Positions 8,212-17,374 of a stretch of DNA of 64,000 nucleotides are shown here, piece by piece (positions within the stretch are counted from its first letter, which is position 1; the number at the start of each line of letters is the position of its first letter). This DNA is from Pseudomonas oleovorans subsp. oleovorans (GTDB taxonomy: Bacteria; Pseudomonadota; Gammaproteobacteria; Pseudomonadales; Pseudomonadaceae): the NCBI RefSeq assembly GCF_002197815.1, contig NZ_NIUB01000024.1, forward strand, positions 1 through 64,000, given 5' to 3'. The translations under genes were made by a program, and so were the position numbers. The notes beneath the pieces are model-generated. The model was not told where the DNA came from and ran no database searches. It was given only the letters and a program-made list of their open reading frames with translations.

Positions 8212-8240
8212 CAAGCTGCTCCCCCTTCTGAGGAGCAGCT
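8212..8240 (-). terminator. possible hairpin terminator after nrdB
   Basis: An inverted repeat (GCTGCTCC ... GGAGCAGC) lies between the end of nrdB and the start of the ATPase gene on the same strand. It lacks a good T-tract, so intrinsic termination is uncertain. Confidence 0.3.
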
Positions 8241-8273
8241 ACATCGTGGACGTTTTAATGTGTTGAACCCAAC

Positions 8274-9524
8274 TCAATCCCAGCTCAACGCCCCACCAGT
8301 CTGATACTCGATCACGCGGGTCTCGAAGAAGTTCTTCTCCTTCTTCAGGTCCATGATCTCGCTCATCCACGGGAAGGGGTTGGTAGTACCTGGGTACTCT
8401 TCCTTCAGGCCGATCTGGGTCAGGCGGCGGTTGGCGATGAATTTGAGGTAGTCCTCCATCATCGCGGCGTTCATGCCCAGTACGCCGCGCGGCATGGTGT
8501 CACGTGCGTATTCGATCTCCAGCTGGGTGCCCTGCAGGATCATCTGGGTCGCTTCGTCCTTCATCTGGGCATCCCACAGGTGTGGGTTCTCGATCTTGAT
8601 CTGGTTGATCACGTCGATGCCGAAGTTCAGGTGCATGGACTCGTCACGCAGGATGTACTGGAACTGCTCGGCGGTGCCGGTCATCTTGTTGCGGCGGCCC
8701 ATGGAGAGGATCTGGGTGAAGCCGCAATAGAAGAAGATGCCTTCCAGTACGCAGTAGTAGGCGATCAGGTTACGCAGGAACTGGCGGTCGGTTTCCGGGG
8801 TGCCGGTCTGGAACTGCGGGTCGGAGATCGAGCGGGTGTACTTCAGGCCCCAGGAGGCCTTCTTCGCGACGCTCGGGATCTCGTGGTACATGTTGAAGAT
8901 CTCGCCTTCATCCATGCCCAGCGATTCGATGCAGTACTGGTAGGCGTGGGTGTGGATCGCTTCCTCGAAGGCCTGGCGCAGGATGTACTGGCGGCACTCG
9001 GGGTTGGTGATCAGGCGGTACACGGCCAGGACCAGGTTATTGGCCACCAGGCTGTCGGCGGTGGAGAAGAAGCCGAGGTTGCGCATGACGATGCGGCGCT
9101 CGTCTTCGCTGAGACCGTCTGTGGATTTCCACAGCGCGATGTCGGCGTTCATGTTCACTTCCTGCGGCATCCAGTGGTTGGCGCAACCATCCAGATACTT
9201 CTGCCAGGCCCAGTCGTACTTGAAGGGTACGAGTTGGTTGAGGTCGGCGCGGGCGTTGATCATCTGCTTGTCGCCGACCTGTACGCGCGCGGAGGCGCCT
9301 TCGAGGTCGTCCAGGCCTTCCTGGATGTCGAGGTCGTTCAGGGCTTTCTTGGCGCGGGCCACGGCGTCGGAGTCGTTGGCGTCGACGGCGCGGGCCTGCT
9401 CGACCGAGCCGGCAGCTTCGCTGTCGAGCTTGTCGAAATTGGTGCCGGCGCTCTGTGCGTTGGCGTTGCTTGCGACGGCTGCTTCTGCGCCGTCTTCCTT
9501 GTCGAATTCATCCCAGCTCAGCAT
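8274..9524 (-). CDS. nrdB: ribonucleoside-diphosphate reductase class Ia, beta subunit
   Basis: NrdB houses the di-iron/tyrosyl radical cofactor used by NrdA to reduce ribonucleotides for DNA synthesis under aerobic conditions. The 416-residue length is normal for Pseudomonas NrdB. Iron ligand regions are visible at [14 protein letters not shown] (187-200) and [10 protein letters not shown] (293-302), and the family WMPQEV motif is at 118-123. The N-terminal 90 residues are an acidic Pseudomonas-type extension. The C-terminus ends GGALSWD, the tail that docks on NrdA. It lies downstream of nrdA in the same direction, separated by 458 bases containing REP-like sequence. Confidence 0.95.
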   Translation of the reverse strand: MLSWDEFDKEDGAEAAVASNANAQSAGTNFDKLDSEAAGSVEQARAVDANDSDAVARAKKALNDLDIQEGLDDLEGASARVQVGDKQMINARADLNQLVPFKYDWAWQKYLDGCANHWMPQEVNMNADIALWKSTDGLSEDERRIVMRNLGFFSTADSLVANNLVLAVYRLITNPECRQYILRQAFEEAIHTHAYQYCIESLGMDEGEIFNMYHEIPSVAKKASWGLKYTRSISDPQFQTGTPETDRQFLRNLIAYYCVLEGIFFYCGFTQILSMGRRNKMTGTAEQFQYILRDESMHLNFGIDVINQIKIENPHLWDAQMKDEATQMILQGTQLEIEYARDTMPRGVLGMNAAMMEDYLKFIANRRLTQIGLKEEYPGTTNPFPWMSEIMDLKKEKNFFETRVIEYQTGGALSWD

Positions 9525-9982
9525 GGCTTGGCTCCTGCGTGAGGGCCGGTGAATAAACCGGCCTGTATGGATATACAGATAATTTGAATTATGTTCCGTT
9601 GCGTGATGCGCGCAAGGGTAAAACGGGTACCACTGGTCAGCAGGCGGTGGATTGCTGGCTGACCGTTGCCCCTCGACCCGGGGGAGGGGCGGGAATTTTG
9701 GGGGGAGGGTTGGCGGTTCTGCTCGGGCTTTGGGTCGCGGCTAAAGCCCCTCCCACATATACAAGCCGAACCGCTTGCCCTCTCCCTAACCCTCTCCCGC
9801 AAGCGGGAGAGGGGATCGATCGGTGTGTTGCTCTAGCTTTTCATCCAACCTTCGAGCGTGTAGCTGAGCGAGTGAGCGCTAGGCGCCTGGTAGGTCGGAG
9901 CCCCTGAGCGTACTTCAGTACGTGATGGGGGCCGGCCTACCTGGCAACGACGCGGGCGCCGCTCAGATCCACGCGAAAGCCT
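9525..9982. repeat. nrdA-nrdB intergenic region with REP-like palindromes
   Basis: The gap holds short repeated modules that recur elsewhere in the window: a CGCGGCTAAAGCCCCTCCCACA unit near 9736, a CCCTCTCCC...GGGAGAGGGG palindrome near 9780-9815, and a GTACTTCAGTACGTGATGGGG element near 9910. No gene was found. The modules could process or stabilise the nrdAB transcript. Confidence 0.5.
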
Positions 9983-12892
9983 TCACTGACAGGCTTCGCA
10001 GTCTGGTTCGTCGATGGCACAGGCCTTTGGTACTGGCGCCGGGGCCGGGGCGGCCTGCTGGGCAGGCGCCTGGGCCTTGGCCGAGAAACCTTCGTCACCA
10101 CCAGCGGAAACTGCGTTGAGCTTGCCGGTGTTGATGGTGGACTTCTCGGTGCTGGTGGCGGCCAGGGCACGGAGGTAGTAGGTGGTTTTCAGGCCACGGT
10201 ACCAGGCCATGCGGTAGGTCACGTCCAGCTTCTTGCCCGAGGCGCCGGCGATGTACAGGTTCAGCGACTGAGCCTGGTCGATCCACTTCTGGCGACGGCT
10301 GGCGGCGTCGACGATCCACTTGGTTTCCACTTCGAAGGCGGTGGCGTACAGGTCTTTCAGATCCTGCGGGATGCGCTCGATCTGCTGCACGGAACCGTCG
10401 TAGTACTTCAGGTCGTTGACCATGACCGGGTCCCACAGGCCGCGATTTTTCAGGTCGCGCACCAGGTAGGGGTTGATCACGGTGAATTCGCCGGAGAGGT
10501 TCGATTTCACGTACAGGTTCTGGTAGGTCGGCTCGATGGACTGCGACACGCCAATGATGTTGGAGATGGTCGCGGTCGGCGCGATGGCCATGATGTTCGA
10601 GTTACGAATACCTTTCTTCACGCGCTCGCGGATCGGTGCCCAATCCAGCGATTCGGACAGGTCGACGTCGATGTACTTCTGGCCACGGGCTTCGATCAGC
10701 AGTTGCTGCGAGTCCAGCGGCAGGATGCCCTTGCTCCACAGCGAGCCTTCGAAGGTGCTGTAGCTGCCGCGCTCTTCGGCCAGGTCACAGGAGGCCTGGA
10801 TGGCGTAGTAGCTGATGGCTTCCATCGACTTGTCGGCGAACTCGACGGCAGCGTCGGAGCCGTAGGCGATGTGCTGCAGGTACAGGGCGTCCTGGAAGCC
10901 CATCAGGCCGAGGCCGACCGGACGGTGCTTGAGGTTGGAGTTCTTCGCCTGCGGCACGCTGTAGTAGTTGATGTCGATGACGTTATCGAGCATGCGCACC
11001 GCGGTCTTCACGGTGCGGCTGAGTTTCTCGGTGTCCAGCTTGCCGTCATTGATGTGGTTGACCAGGTTGACCGAACCCAGGTTGCAGACGGCGATCTCGT
11101 CCTTGTTGGTGTTCAGGGTGATCTCGGTGCACAGGTTGGAGCTGTGTACCACGCCCACGTGCTGCTGCGGGCTGCGCAGGTTGCACGGGTCCTTGAAGGT
11201 CAGCCATGGGTGGCCGGTCTCGAACAGCATCGAGAGCATCTTGCGCCACAGGTCTTTGGCCTGGATGGTCTTGTACAGCTTGATCTTGCCGTACTCGATC
11301 AGGGCTTCGTAGTACTCGTAGCGCTCTTCAAAGGCCTTGCCGGTGAGGTCGTGCAGGTCCGGTACTTCGGACGGGCTGAACAGGGTCCACTTGCCGTCTT
11401 CGAAGACGCGCTTCATGAACAGATCCGGAATCCAGTTGGCGGTATTCATGTCGTGGGTACGACGACGGTCGTCACCGGTGTTCTTGCGCAGCTCGAGGAA
11501 TTCCTCGATGTCCATGTGCCAGGTTTCCAGGTAGGCGCAGACCGCGCCCTTGCGCTTGCCGCCCTGGTTGACCGCCACGGCGGTGTCGTTGACCACTTTG
11601 AGGAAGGGCACGACGCCCTGGGATTTGCCGTTGGTGCCCTTGATGTAGGAGCCCAGCGCGCGCACCGGCGTCCAGTCGTTACCCAGACCGCCGGCGAATT
11701 TCGACAACATGGCGTTGTCGTGGATGGCGCCATAGATGCCCGACAGGTCGTCCGGCACGGTGGTCAGGTAGCACGACGACAGCTGCGGACGCAGGGTGCC
11801 GGCGTTGAACAGGGTCGGGGTCGACGCCATGTAGTCGAACGAGGACAGCAGGTTGTAGAACTCGATGGCGCGGTCTTCGCGGTTCTTCGGCTCTTCGATG
11901 GCCAGGCCCATGGCCACGCGCATGAAGAACACCTGCGGCAGTTCGAAACGGATGCCGTCCTTGTGGATGAAGTAACGGTCGTACAGGGTCTGCAGGCCCA
12001 GGTAGGTGAACTGCTGGTCGCGCTCGTGGTTCAGCGCCTTGCCCAGTTTCTCCAGGTCGTACTCTTTGAGTTTCGGGTCGAGCAGCTCGAACTCGGCGCC
12101 TTTTTCCACGTAGGCCGGCAGGGCCTTGGCGTACAGGTCGGCCATCTCGTGGTGAGTGGCGCTGGCAGTGATGTTGAGGAAGCTCAGGGCCTCGGCGCGG
12201 ATGTTGTCCATCAGCAGGCGGGCGGTGACGTAGCTGTAGTTCGGCTCACGCTCGACCAGGGTACGGGCGGTCATCACCAGAGCGGTGTTGACGTCCTTCT
12301 CGGCCACGCCGTCGTACAGGTTCTTCAGGGTTTCGCGCTCGATCAGCGAACCATCGACTTCGGCCAGGCCTTCACAGGCTTCACGGATGATGGTCTGCAG
12401 GCGGCCCATGTCCAGCGGCTGCAGTTCACCGCCAGCGGTGGTGATGCGGATGCTCGGGTGCGGCTGGGCGATGTCGCTGCCGGCATTGGCGCTCTTGCGC
12501 TTGTTGGCCTGGGCTTCGCGGTAGATCACGTAGTCGCGGGCGACTTTCTGCTCGCCGGCGCGCATCAGGGCCAGTTCGACCTGGTCCTGAATCTCTTCGA
12601 TGTGGATGGTGCCGCCGGACGGCATGCGGCGCTTGAAGGTGGCGGTGACCTGCTCGGTCAGGCGCGCAACGGTATCGTGGATGCGCGACGAGGCGGCGGC
12701 GGTGCCGCCTTCTACTGCGAGGAAGGCCTTGGTGATGGCGACGGTGATCTTGTCATCGGTGTAGGGGACGACAGTGCCGTTGCGCTTGATCACACGCAGT
12801 TGGCCGGGGGCGGTGGCAGCCAGATCCTGGGAGGATTCAGCGGCCTGCGGCGCCACGGCCTGCGGGTTCTCGCGAGTAGTGTCGGTATGCAT
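9983..12892 (-). CDS. nrdA: ribonucleoside-diphosphate reductase class Ia, alpha subunit
   Basis: NrdA is the catalytic subunit that converts NDPs to dNDPs with NrdB. The roughly 969-residue protein begins MHTDTTRENPQA, like P. aeruginosa NrdA, followed by ATP-cone regulatory modules (RVIKRNGTVVPYTDDKI and a second copy further in). It then has the barrel with the active-site region SSNLCTEITLNT and the IMAIAPTATISNI stretch, and ends with the redox Cys tail CEACQ. I chose the ATG at 12892 because GGAG precedes it at normal spacing; an upstream in-frame start at 12931 adds residues that are not conserved. Upstream lie an imperfect 145-base inverted repeat, two NrdR-type boxes and a DnaA box. 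Confidence 0.95.
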   Translation of the reverse strand: MHTDTTRENPQAVAPQAAESSQDLAATAPGQLRVIKRNGTVVPYTDDKITVAITKAFLAVEGGTAAASSRIHDTVARLTEQVTATFKRRMPSGGTIHIEEIQDQVELALMRAGEQKVARDYVIYREAQANKRKSANAGSDIAQPHPSIRITTAGGELQPLDMGRLQTIIREACEGLAEVDGSLIERETLKNLYDGVAEKDVNTALVMTARTLVEREPNYSYVTARLLMDNIRAEALSFLNITASATHHEMADLYAKALPAYVEKGAEFELLDPKLKEYDLEKLGKALNHERDQQFTYLGLQTLYDRYFIHKDGIRFELPQVFFMRVAMGLAIEEPKNREDRAIEFYNLLSSFDYMASTPTLFNAGTLRPQLSSCYLTTVPDDLSGIYGAIHDNAMLSKFAGGLGNDWTPVRALGSYIKGTNGKSQGVVPFLKVVNDTAVAVNQGGKRKGAVCAYLETWHMDIEEFLELRKNTGDDRRRTHDMNTANWIPDLFMKRVFEDGKWTLFSPSEVPDLHDLTGKAFEERYEYYEALIEYGKIKLYKTIQAKDLWRKMLSMLFETGHPWLTFKDPCNLRSPQQHVGVVHSSNLCTEITLNTNKDEIAVCNLGSVNLVNHINDGKLDTEKLSRTVKTAVRMLDNVIDINYYSVPQAKNSNLKHRPVGLGLMGFQDALYLQHIAYGSDAAVEFADKSMEAISYYAIQASCDLAEERGSYSTFEGSLWSKGILPLDSQQLLIEARGQKYIDVDLSESLDWAPIRERVKKGIRNSNIMAIAPTATISNIIGVSQSIEPTYQNLYVKSNLSGEFTVINPYLVRDLKNRGLWDPVMVNDLKYYDGSVQQIERIPQDLKDLYATAFEVETKWIVDAASRRQKWIDQAQSLNLYIAGASGKKLDVTYRMAWYRGLKTTYYLRALAATSTEKSTINTGKLNAVSAGGDEGFSAKAQAPAQQAAPAPAPVPKACAIDEPDCEACQ

Positions 12893-12967
12893 GGAGATCT
12901 CCGTGTTCTGTAATTTTTGGTTGGACGTCACGATTAGAAACTGTGCCCTGTCCGCCGTTCATTCCAT

Positions 12968-13112
12968 TAGCAGGCGGTTGAAAAACTACCTGCGTTGGCA
13001 ATCCTGCGTTAAAAACGACCTCAAAATGCTCATTTACAACACGTAAACTGCGCTTTTTCGGTCGTTTTTGCCTTGTCTTGCCTGCCTCGCCTACGTTTTT
13101 CAACGGCCTGTT
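12968..13112. repeat. 145-base imperfect inverted repeat upstream of nrdA
   Basis: The left arm (CAGGCGGTTGAAAAAC, CTGCGTTAAAAACGACC, ATGCTCATTTAC) pairs with the right arm (GTAAACTGCGC, GGTCGTTTTTGCC, GTTTTTCAACGGCCTG). It is a dispersed Pseudomonas element. A related copy lies in the opposite sense at about 34028-34175 before phhR, sharing CTGCGTTAAAAAC and ATGCTCAT. Here it falls between the NrdR box and the nrdA start codon. Confidence 0.65.
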
Positions 13113-13234
13113 AACAACTGAGCCGCACGCGGCAGCGGGGCCGGGTACGGGGTGTCGCAAGAGCGGGCAGGGTGGACACGACTTCAAGTGCCGTCCTGGC
13201 GCATAAGTCACAGCGGGGCATTACCACGCCCCGC

Positions 13235-13250
13235 CTACTACATATAGTGG
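13235..13250. promoter_or_regulatory. NrdR box, proximal to nrdA
   Basis: CTACTACATATAGTGG matches the NrdR consensus (ACACTATATATAGTGT) at 12 of 16 positions, as I align it. NrdR is the ATP/dATP-sensing repressor of ribonucleotide reductase genes. The box lies about 345 bases upstream of the nrdA ATG. Confidence 0.6.
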
Positions 13251-13512
13251 TCGACTTGCGGATAAGACCGCTGTCTGACCGGCTCACACGCAACGTCTGG
13301 CGTTGCTGCGCGGCTGTAACCCAGGCCAGTCCTGGGTTAGGGCGAAACGGTTAGCCGGGATATCTGGAAAACCCTGTGAAAAGGGCTTGCGCGATTCGTT
13401 CTTTTTGTGTCCCGTTTTCTGCAGTAACCCAACATCTGGTGGGTGCCGTGCAATAGGGATACAAGATAGTGCGCTGTTGGAGGCATTGCAAGGCGCTAGA
13501 AAAAGCACAGCC

Positions 13513-13521
13513 TGTGGATAA
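13513..13521. promoter_or_regulatory. DnaA box
   Basis: TGTGGATAA is the reverse complement of the perfect DnaA box TTATCCACA. A near match (TGCGGATAA) lies at about 13257-13265. In E. coli DnaA controls nrdAB transcription, so its place in the nrdA upstream region is suggestive. Confidence 0.5.
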
Positions 13522-13652
13522 GCTGTGAGTGCCTTGTGGGTGTTAACAGCGTAGCCCGCGTGTTCTCTGGCTCTGGCTGCTAATGACCGTTCGTCGCTCC
13601 TGGCGGAAGGTTTGCAGCAATGTGGCGAAGCTGTTCGGCGGCGCACAGACTA

Positions 13653-13668
13653 CCACTATATATAGTGT
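13653..13668. promoter_or_regulatory. NrdR box, distal (near the response-regulator gene)
   Basis: CCACTATATATAGTGT matches the NrdR consensus at 15 of 16 positions. It lies about 760 bases upstream of nrdA but only about 130 bases upstream of the response-regulator start codon, so it may act on either gene. Confidence 0.65.
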
Positions 13669-13798
13669 TTTTGGCATGTGCTGTGCTTAACCAGGTGCCA
13701 GGTCTGGGCGCTGGTTTGTCGCTCGCGCCGAGACGCGCTCAGCCCCTAGAATGGCGGCGGTGTTTGCGGCACTTGCCGCTATGCGAAGAGGAAAGGGT

Positions 13799-14554
13799 GT
13801 GGAACAAGAAGCGTGGCAGATTCTGATCGTCGAGGATGACCAGCGCCTGGCGCAGTTGACCCGCGAATATCTGGAGGGCAACGGCCTGCGAGTGGCCATC
13901 GAAGCCGATGGCGCGCGTGCGGCGGCGCGGATTCTCGCCGAGCAGCCGCACCTGGTGATTCTCGACCTGATGCTGCCGGGTGAAGATGGCTTGAGCATCT
14001 GCCGCAAGGTGCGCAGCGGTTACAAGGGGCCGATCCTCATGCTCACCGCGCGTACCGACGATATGGATCAGGTGCTGGGCCTGGAGATGGGCGCCGATGA
14101 CTACGTGTGCAAGCCGGTGCGCCCGCGTGTGCTGCTGGCGCGCATTCGTGCGCTGCTGCGCCGCCGTGAGGGCGGCGAGAGTGAGCGTGACGAGGGTCAG
14201 CCACGGCGTCTGCAGTTCGGCGCGCTGGCCATCGACAGCGCCATGCGCGAAGCCTGGCTGGGCGAGCAGGGCATCGAGCTGACCAGCGCCGAGTTCGATC
14301 TGCTCTGGCTGCTGGCGGCCAATGCCGGGCGCATTCTGTCGCGCGAGGAGATCTTCAATTCCCTGCGCGGTATCGAGTACGACGGCCAGGACCGCTCCAT
14401 CGACGTGCGCATTTCGCGCATTCGCCCGAAGATCGGCGATGACCCGATGCACCCGCGGATGATCAAGACGGTGCGCAGCAAAGGCTACTTGTTCGTCGCC
14501 GAGGCCGCCGAGGCGCTGCCGTTCGGTGATGCGTCGCCGATTCTGCGCGATTGA
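13799..14554 (+). CDS. OmpR-family response regulator (RstA-like)
   Basis: A two-domain regulator of about 251 residues. The receiver domain (VEDDQ, phosphorylated Asp in VILDLMLPGEDG, Thr in LTARTDD, Lys in CKPVRPR) is joined to a winged-helix DNA-binding domain (ELTSAEFDLLWLL ... DRSIDVRISRIRPKIGDD ... GYLFV). It sits divergently from nrdA and directly before its sensor kinase, matching the arrangement known in P. aeruginosa beside nrdAB. The start is uncertain: GTG 13799 follows a GAGGAAAG ribosome-binding site, but ATG 13781 or 13751 are in frame. The signal and targets are unknown. A near-perfect NrdR box lies upstream. Confidence 0.85.
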   Translation: MEQEAWQILIVEDDQRLAQLTREYLEGNGLRVAIEADGARAAARILAEQPHLVILDLMLPGEDGLSICRKVRSGYKGPILMLTARTDDMDQVLGLEMGADDYVCKPVRPRVLLARIRALLRRREGGESERDEGQPRRLQFGALAIDSAMREAWLGEQGIELTSAEFDLLWLLAANAGRILSREEIFNSLRGIEYDGQDRSIDVRISRIRPKIGDDPMHPRMIKTVRSKGYLFVAEAAEALPFGDASPILRD

Positions 14555-14564
14555 TCGGACGGCC

Positions 14565-16172
14565 ATGAACTCGATCTTCCTGCGCATCTATGGCGGCATG
14601 CTTGCCGCGCTGGTGCTGGTGGCGCTGCTGGGCGTCGGTACCCTGCACCTGGTCAACGAGGTGCGCGGCGACCAATACCGCGAAGGCCTGGCGCGCGGCA
14701 CCTTCCGCCTGATGGCGGACAATCTGCTGCCGATGAACGAGGTGGAGCGCAGGCGCGCTCTGGTGGTGTGGTCGCGTCTGCTCGGTATTCCGTTGGAGCT
14801 GCAGGCACTGAGCGAGGTGCCGCTGGAAAGCAGCGAGCGCAATCGCCTGCAGCGCGGCCACGTGCTGGTGCAGCAGACCGGCCCGCACTCGGCCAGGGTC
14901 TATGGCCTGCTCGATGGCAAGCAGCCGCTGCTGTTGACTGGCGAGATCCAGCAGATCAGCGAGCAGTTGGCGCGGGCCACCAACTATCTGCTGATCGATG
15001 AACTGGTGCGCTACCCGGTGCATGAGCAGCCGCAGCGCCTGGCTGAACTGAAGGCGGCCAAGCAGTTCGGCTTCAACCTGCAGTTGGTGCGGCTCGAGGA
15101 CGCCACCCTCGACCTCGACCAGCGCAGGCGTATCGACGAGGGCGATACGGTGATGGCACTGGGCAAGGGCGGCGACTCCATCTATGTGTTCTCCGGCATC
15201 GTCGATACGCCCTGGGTGCTGGAGATCGGCCCGCTGTATCAGATGAACCCTTATCCGCCGCAACTGCTGGTGCTGATCGGTGCGCTGGGGCTGAGCCTGA
15301 TCGGCCTGATCGTCTATCTGTTGGTGCGCTCGCTGGAGCAGCGCCTGCGTGCGCTGGAAAGTGCGGCCACGCATATCGCCAGCGGCCGCCTGGATGCCCG
15401 CGTACCGACGCGTGGCGCGGACTCGGTGGGGCGTCTGGCCAGCAGTTTCAACGCCATGGCCGAGCACCTGCAGACCTCCCTAAGCACCCAGCGCGAGCTG
15501 GTGCGTGCGGTGTCCCACGAGCTGCGCACGCCGGTGGCGCGGCTGCGTTTCGGCCTGGAGATGATCGCCGACGCGCCGAACGAAACTGCCCGGCGCAAGT
15601 ACATGGACGGCATGGACAGCGATATCCAGGACCTCGACAAGCTGGTCGACGAGATGCTGACCTACGCGCGCCTGGAGCAGGGTTCGCCGGCGCTGAACTT
15701 CCAGCAGGTGGAGCTCAAGGCACTGATCGATCAGGTGATCGACGAGTTGGCGCCGCTGAGCAACAAGGTGCGTGTGGAGTCGGGGGCGGTGCTCAGCGTG
15801 CAGGCCGAGGGCGCCTGCTGGGTCGAGGCCGAGCCGCGCTATCTGCACCGCGCGCTGCAGAATCTGGTGAGCAATGCCATGCGTTACGCCGAAGGCAAGG
15901 TGTTGATCAGTTGCCAGGTCGGCTACAAGCGCTGCCGCATCGACGTCGAGGACGACGGCCCGGGCGTGCCGGAAGAAGCCTGGGAGCGCCTGTTCAGTCC
16001 CTTCCTGCGTCTCGATGACAGCCGCACGCGGGCCTCTGGCGGGCATGGCCTGGGCCTGTCGATCGTGCGCCGGATCATCTACTGGCACGGCGGCCGTGCG
16101 CAGATCGGCCGCAGCGACAGCCTGGGCGGTGCGCGTTTCAGCCTGGTGTGGCCACGGCAGCAGGGGGAGTAG
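14565..16172 (+). CDS. sensor histidine kinase (RstB-like)
   Basis: The partner of the preceding regulator; its ATG lies 10 bases after the regulator's stop. The 535-residue inner-membrane protein has an N-terminal transmembrane helix (MLAALVLVALLGVGTLHLV), a periplasmic sensor region of about 220 residues, and a second helix (LLVLIGALGLSLIGLIVYLLV). It then has a HAMP linker, a HisKA box with the phosphorylated His in SHELRTPVARL, and an HATPase domain (N box NLVSNAMRYA, G boxes DDGPGVP and GGHGLGLSIV). It is intact. The in-frame start at 14526 is rejected because it would overlap the regulator and lacks conserved sequence. Confidence 0.88.
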   Translation: MNSIFLRIYGGMLAALVLVALLGVGTLHLVNEVRGDQYREGLARGTFRLMADNLLPMNEVERRRALVVWSRLLGIPLELQALSEVPLESSERNRLQRGHVLVQQTGPHSARVYGLLDGKQPLLLTGEIQQISEQLARATNYLLIDELVRYPVHEQPQRLAELKAAKQFGFNLQLVRLEDATLDLDQRRRIDEGDTVMALGKGGDSIYVFSGIVDTPWVLEIGPLYQMNPYPPQLLVLIGALGLSLIGLIVYLLVRSLEQRLRALESAATHIASGRLDARVPTRGADSVGRLASSFNAMAEHLQTSLSTQRELVRAVSHELRTPVARLRFGLEMIADAPNETARRKYMDGMDSDIQDLDKLVDEMLTYARLEQGSPALNFQQVELKALIDQVIDELAPLSNKVRVESGAVLSVQAEGACWVEAEPRYLHRALQNLVSNAMRYAEGKVLISCQVGYKRCRIDVEDDGPGVPEEAWERLFSPFLRLDDSRTRASGGHGLGLSIVRRIIYWHGGRAQIGRSDSLGGARFSLVWPRQQGE

Positions 16173-16261
16173 GGCGCGACTGTGTGCTGGACCTGGTGCG
16201 CTGTGCGCACCGATTTTTTGCCTGCGCTGTAGCCGGATGCAATCCGGGGCGATTGAGCTCG

Positions 16262-16335
16262 GCCAAAAGCATCGCGGCTGAAACCGCTCCTACAGACGCC
16301 CACAGGTCCCGTGGGAGCGGCTTCAGCCGCGATAG
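16262..16335. repeat. REP/BIME-type palindrome
   Basis: Facing modules (ATCGCGGCTGAAACCGCTCCTACA and its inverse GTGGGAGCGGCTTCAGCCGCGAT) form a BIME-like pair between the kinase and pcpS, in a convergent intergenic gap. Confidence 0.65.
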
Positions 16336-16440
16336 CTCTATCCAGCTCGCATGAAATCCGGTCTGCGCCGTGACCGCCGCCGGCTTTGCAGGGTGCGCCG
16401 CGCGCACCGGGTTATCCATCAATGCTGTTGTGTTGCGTGA

Positions 16441-17145
16441 TCACGCCGCCACGGCCACCAGACTCAGCACCTTGTTATCGAACAGCGCGAACTGGCCATC
16501 CAGCTCGGCGCCCGTGCGCCAGTCTGGGTGCAGGTCGATCAGCAGGCGCAGGCGTGCGCTGTCGTGGTCCATTTCCAGCAACTCGGCGTCATGGAAATAG
16601 AAGCGCGTTAGGGTCAACGGGTAGAGCGCCTTGAACAGGCTCTCCTTGAGCGAGAAGGTCAGGCTGATGCGCGCGGCGCGGGTCTTGTTGTCCAGGTTTT
16701 GCAGGCGCTGCAGTTCGGCGGGAGTGAGAATTTCGCCCTGCAGACGCTGGGCGCGCTCTGCGGGCAGCAGGCGCTCGACGTCCAGGCCTAGCGCGCGCCA
16801 ATGCTCACGCTGGGCGACCAATGCAGCAGCCCAGTTGGCGCCATGGGTGATGGAGCCGACCACGCCGCGTGGCCACTGCGGCGCGCGGTCTTCACCTACG
16901 TCTGGCACGCTGGGCTGGCCGGTCACGCGGCGTAGTGCCTCGCGGGCACATAGGCGTCCGGCCAGGTACTCGGCCTGGCGCTTGGCGACGCCGCGCACCG
17001 GGGCGATATCGCAGCGAGCGAAGTCATCTTCTGCGAGCAGGGCTGGGTCGAAACGGGTGCTGATCAGCTGCGCGCCGGGCAGTACGCGGGGCAGCGGGTT
17101 GTGCGTGTCGAGAGGGCTACAGCAGGCGGGGTGGTGAGCGTTCAT
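16441..17145 (-). CDS. pcpS: 4'-phosphopantetheinyl transferase (EntD/PcpS-like)
   Basis: This enzyme transfers the phosphopantetheine arm of CoA to carrier proteins of fatty-acid and siderophore/NRPS systems. The 234-residue length and motifs fit the EntD/PcpS group: the GSITHGANWAAALVA region, the Mg2+-binding GLDVERLLP, and FSLKESLFKAL carrying the (W/F)xxKE(S/A)xxK signature. P. aeruginosa has a single such enzyme, PcpS, in the same genomic neighbourhood near nrdAB, which supports the name. The gene runs convergent to the upstream kinase. The start codon at 17143-17145 opens a reading frame consistent with the family. Confidence 0.85.
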   Translation of the reverse strand: MNAHHPACCSPLDTHNPLPRVLPGAQLISTRFDPALLAEDDFARCDIAPVRGVAKRQAEYLAGRLCAREALRRVTGQPSVPDVGEDRAPQWPRGVVGSITHGANWAAALVAQREHWRALGLDVERLLPAERAQRLQGEILTPAELQRLQNLDNKTRAARISLTFSLKESLFKALYPLTLTRFYFHDAELLEMDHDSARLRLLIDLHPDWRTGAELDGQFALFDNKVLSLVAVAA

Positions 17146-17199
17146 GGGCGCGATTGTGCCGCGCGGCGGACCGTGCAGTCATCTGCCGTTTACATTTCT

Positions 17200-17359
17200 T
17201 TGCAGGCAGGTAACAAAGCTAAACGGACGCTGAGGCTGGCTTTTGTCAGACTGCGCTGGCATTCCTCAGGGAGTGCAGGTGAGGTTGTAGTCAGTGCGAG
17301 GGCACTGACGTTTTCTCCGAGTTCGAGAACGGTAGCCCGATTGGGCTGCCGTTTTTTTT
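17200..17359 (+). ncRNA. candidate small RNA ending in an intrinsic terminator
   Basis: The plus strand between divergent pcpS and the acyltransferase gene has three successive hairpins: a perfect stem GTCAGTGC/GCACTGAC with a four-base loop (17290-17309), a stem GTTTTCTC/GAGAAC (17310-17330), and a terminator stem with eight T residues (17330-17359). No ORF ends there, so the terminator is not explained by a neighbouring gene. The 5' end is not defined; the interval given is a guess. Confidence 0.4.
17330..17359 (+). terminator. Rho-independent terminator
   Basis: Stem CGGTAGCCC-GATT-GGGCTGCCG followed by TTTTTTTT. It is a strong intrinsic terminator on the plus strand. Confidence 0.8.
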
Positions 17360-17374
17360 GCGTTGCGTTCTGTG

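Noticed and set aside
10703..12913. 736-codon open frame antisense to nrdA
   Set aside because: A mirror frame of a highly GC-biased conserved gene; rich in Val/Gly/Ala/His with no motif.
17255..17285. possible sigma-54 promoter (TGGCA...TGCA) before the candidate sRNA
   Set aside because: The distance between the GG and GC elements is about 15 bases instead of the required 10.
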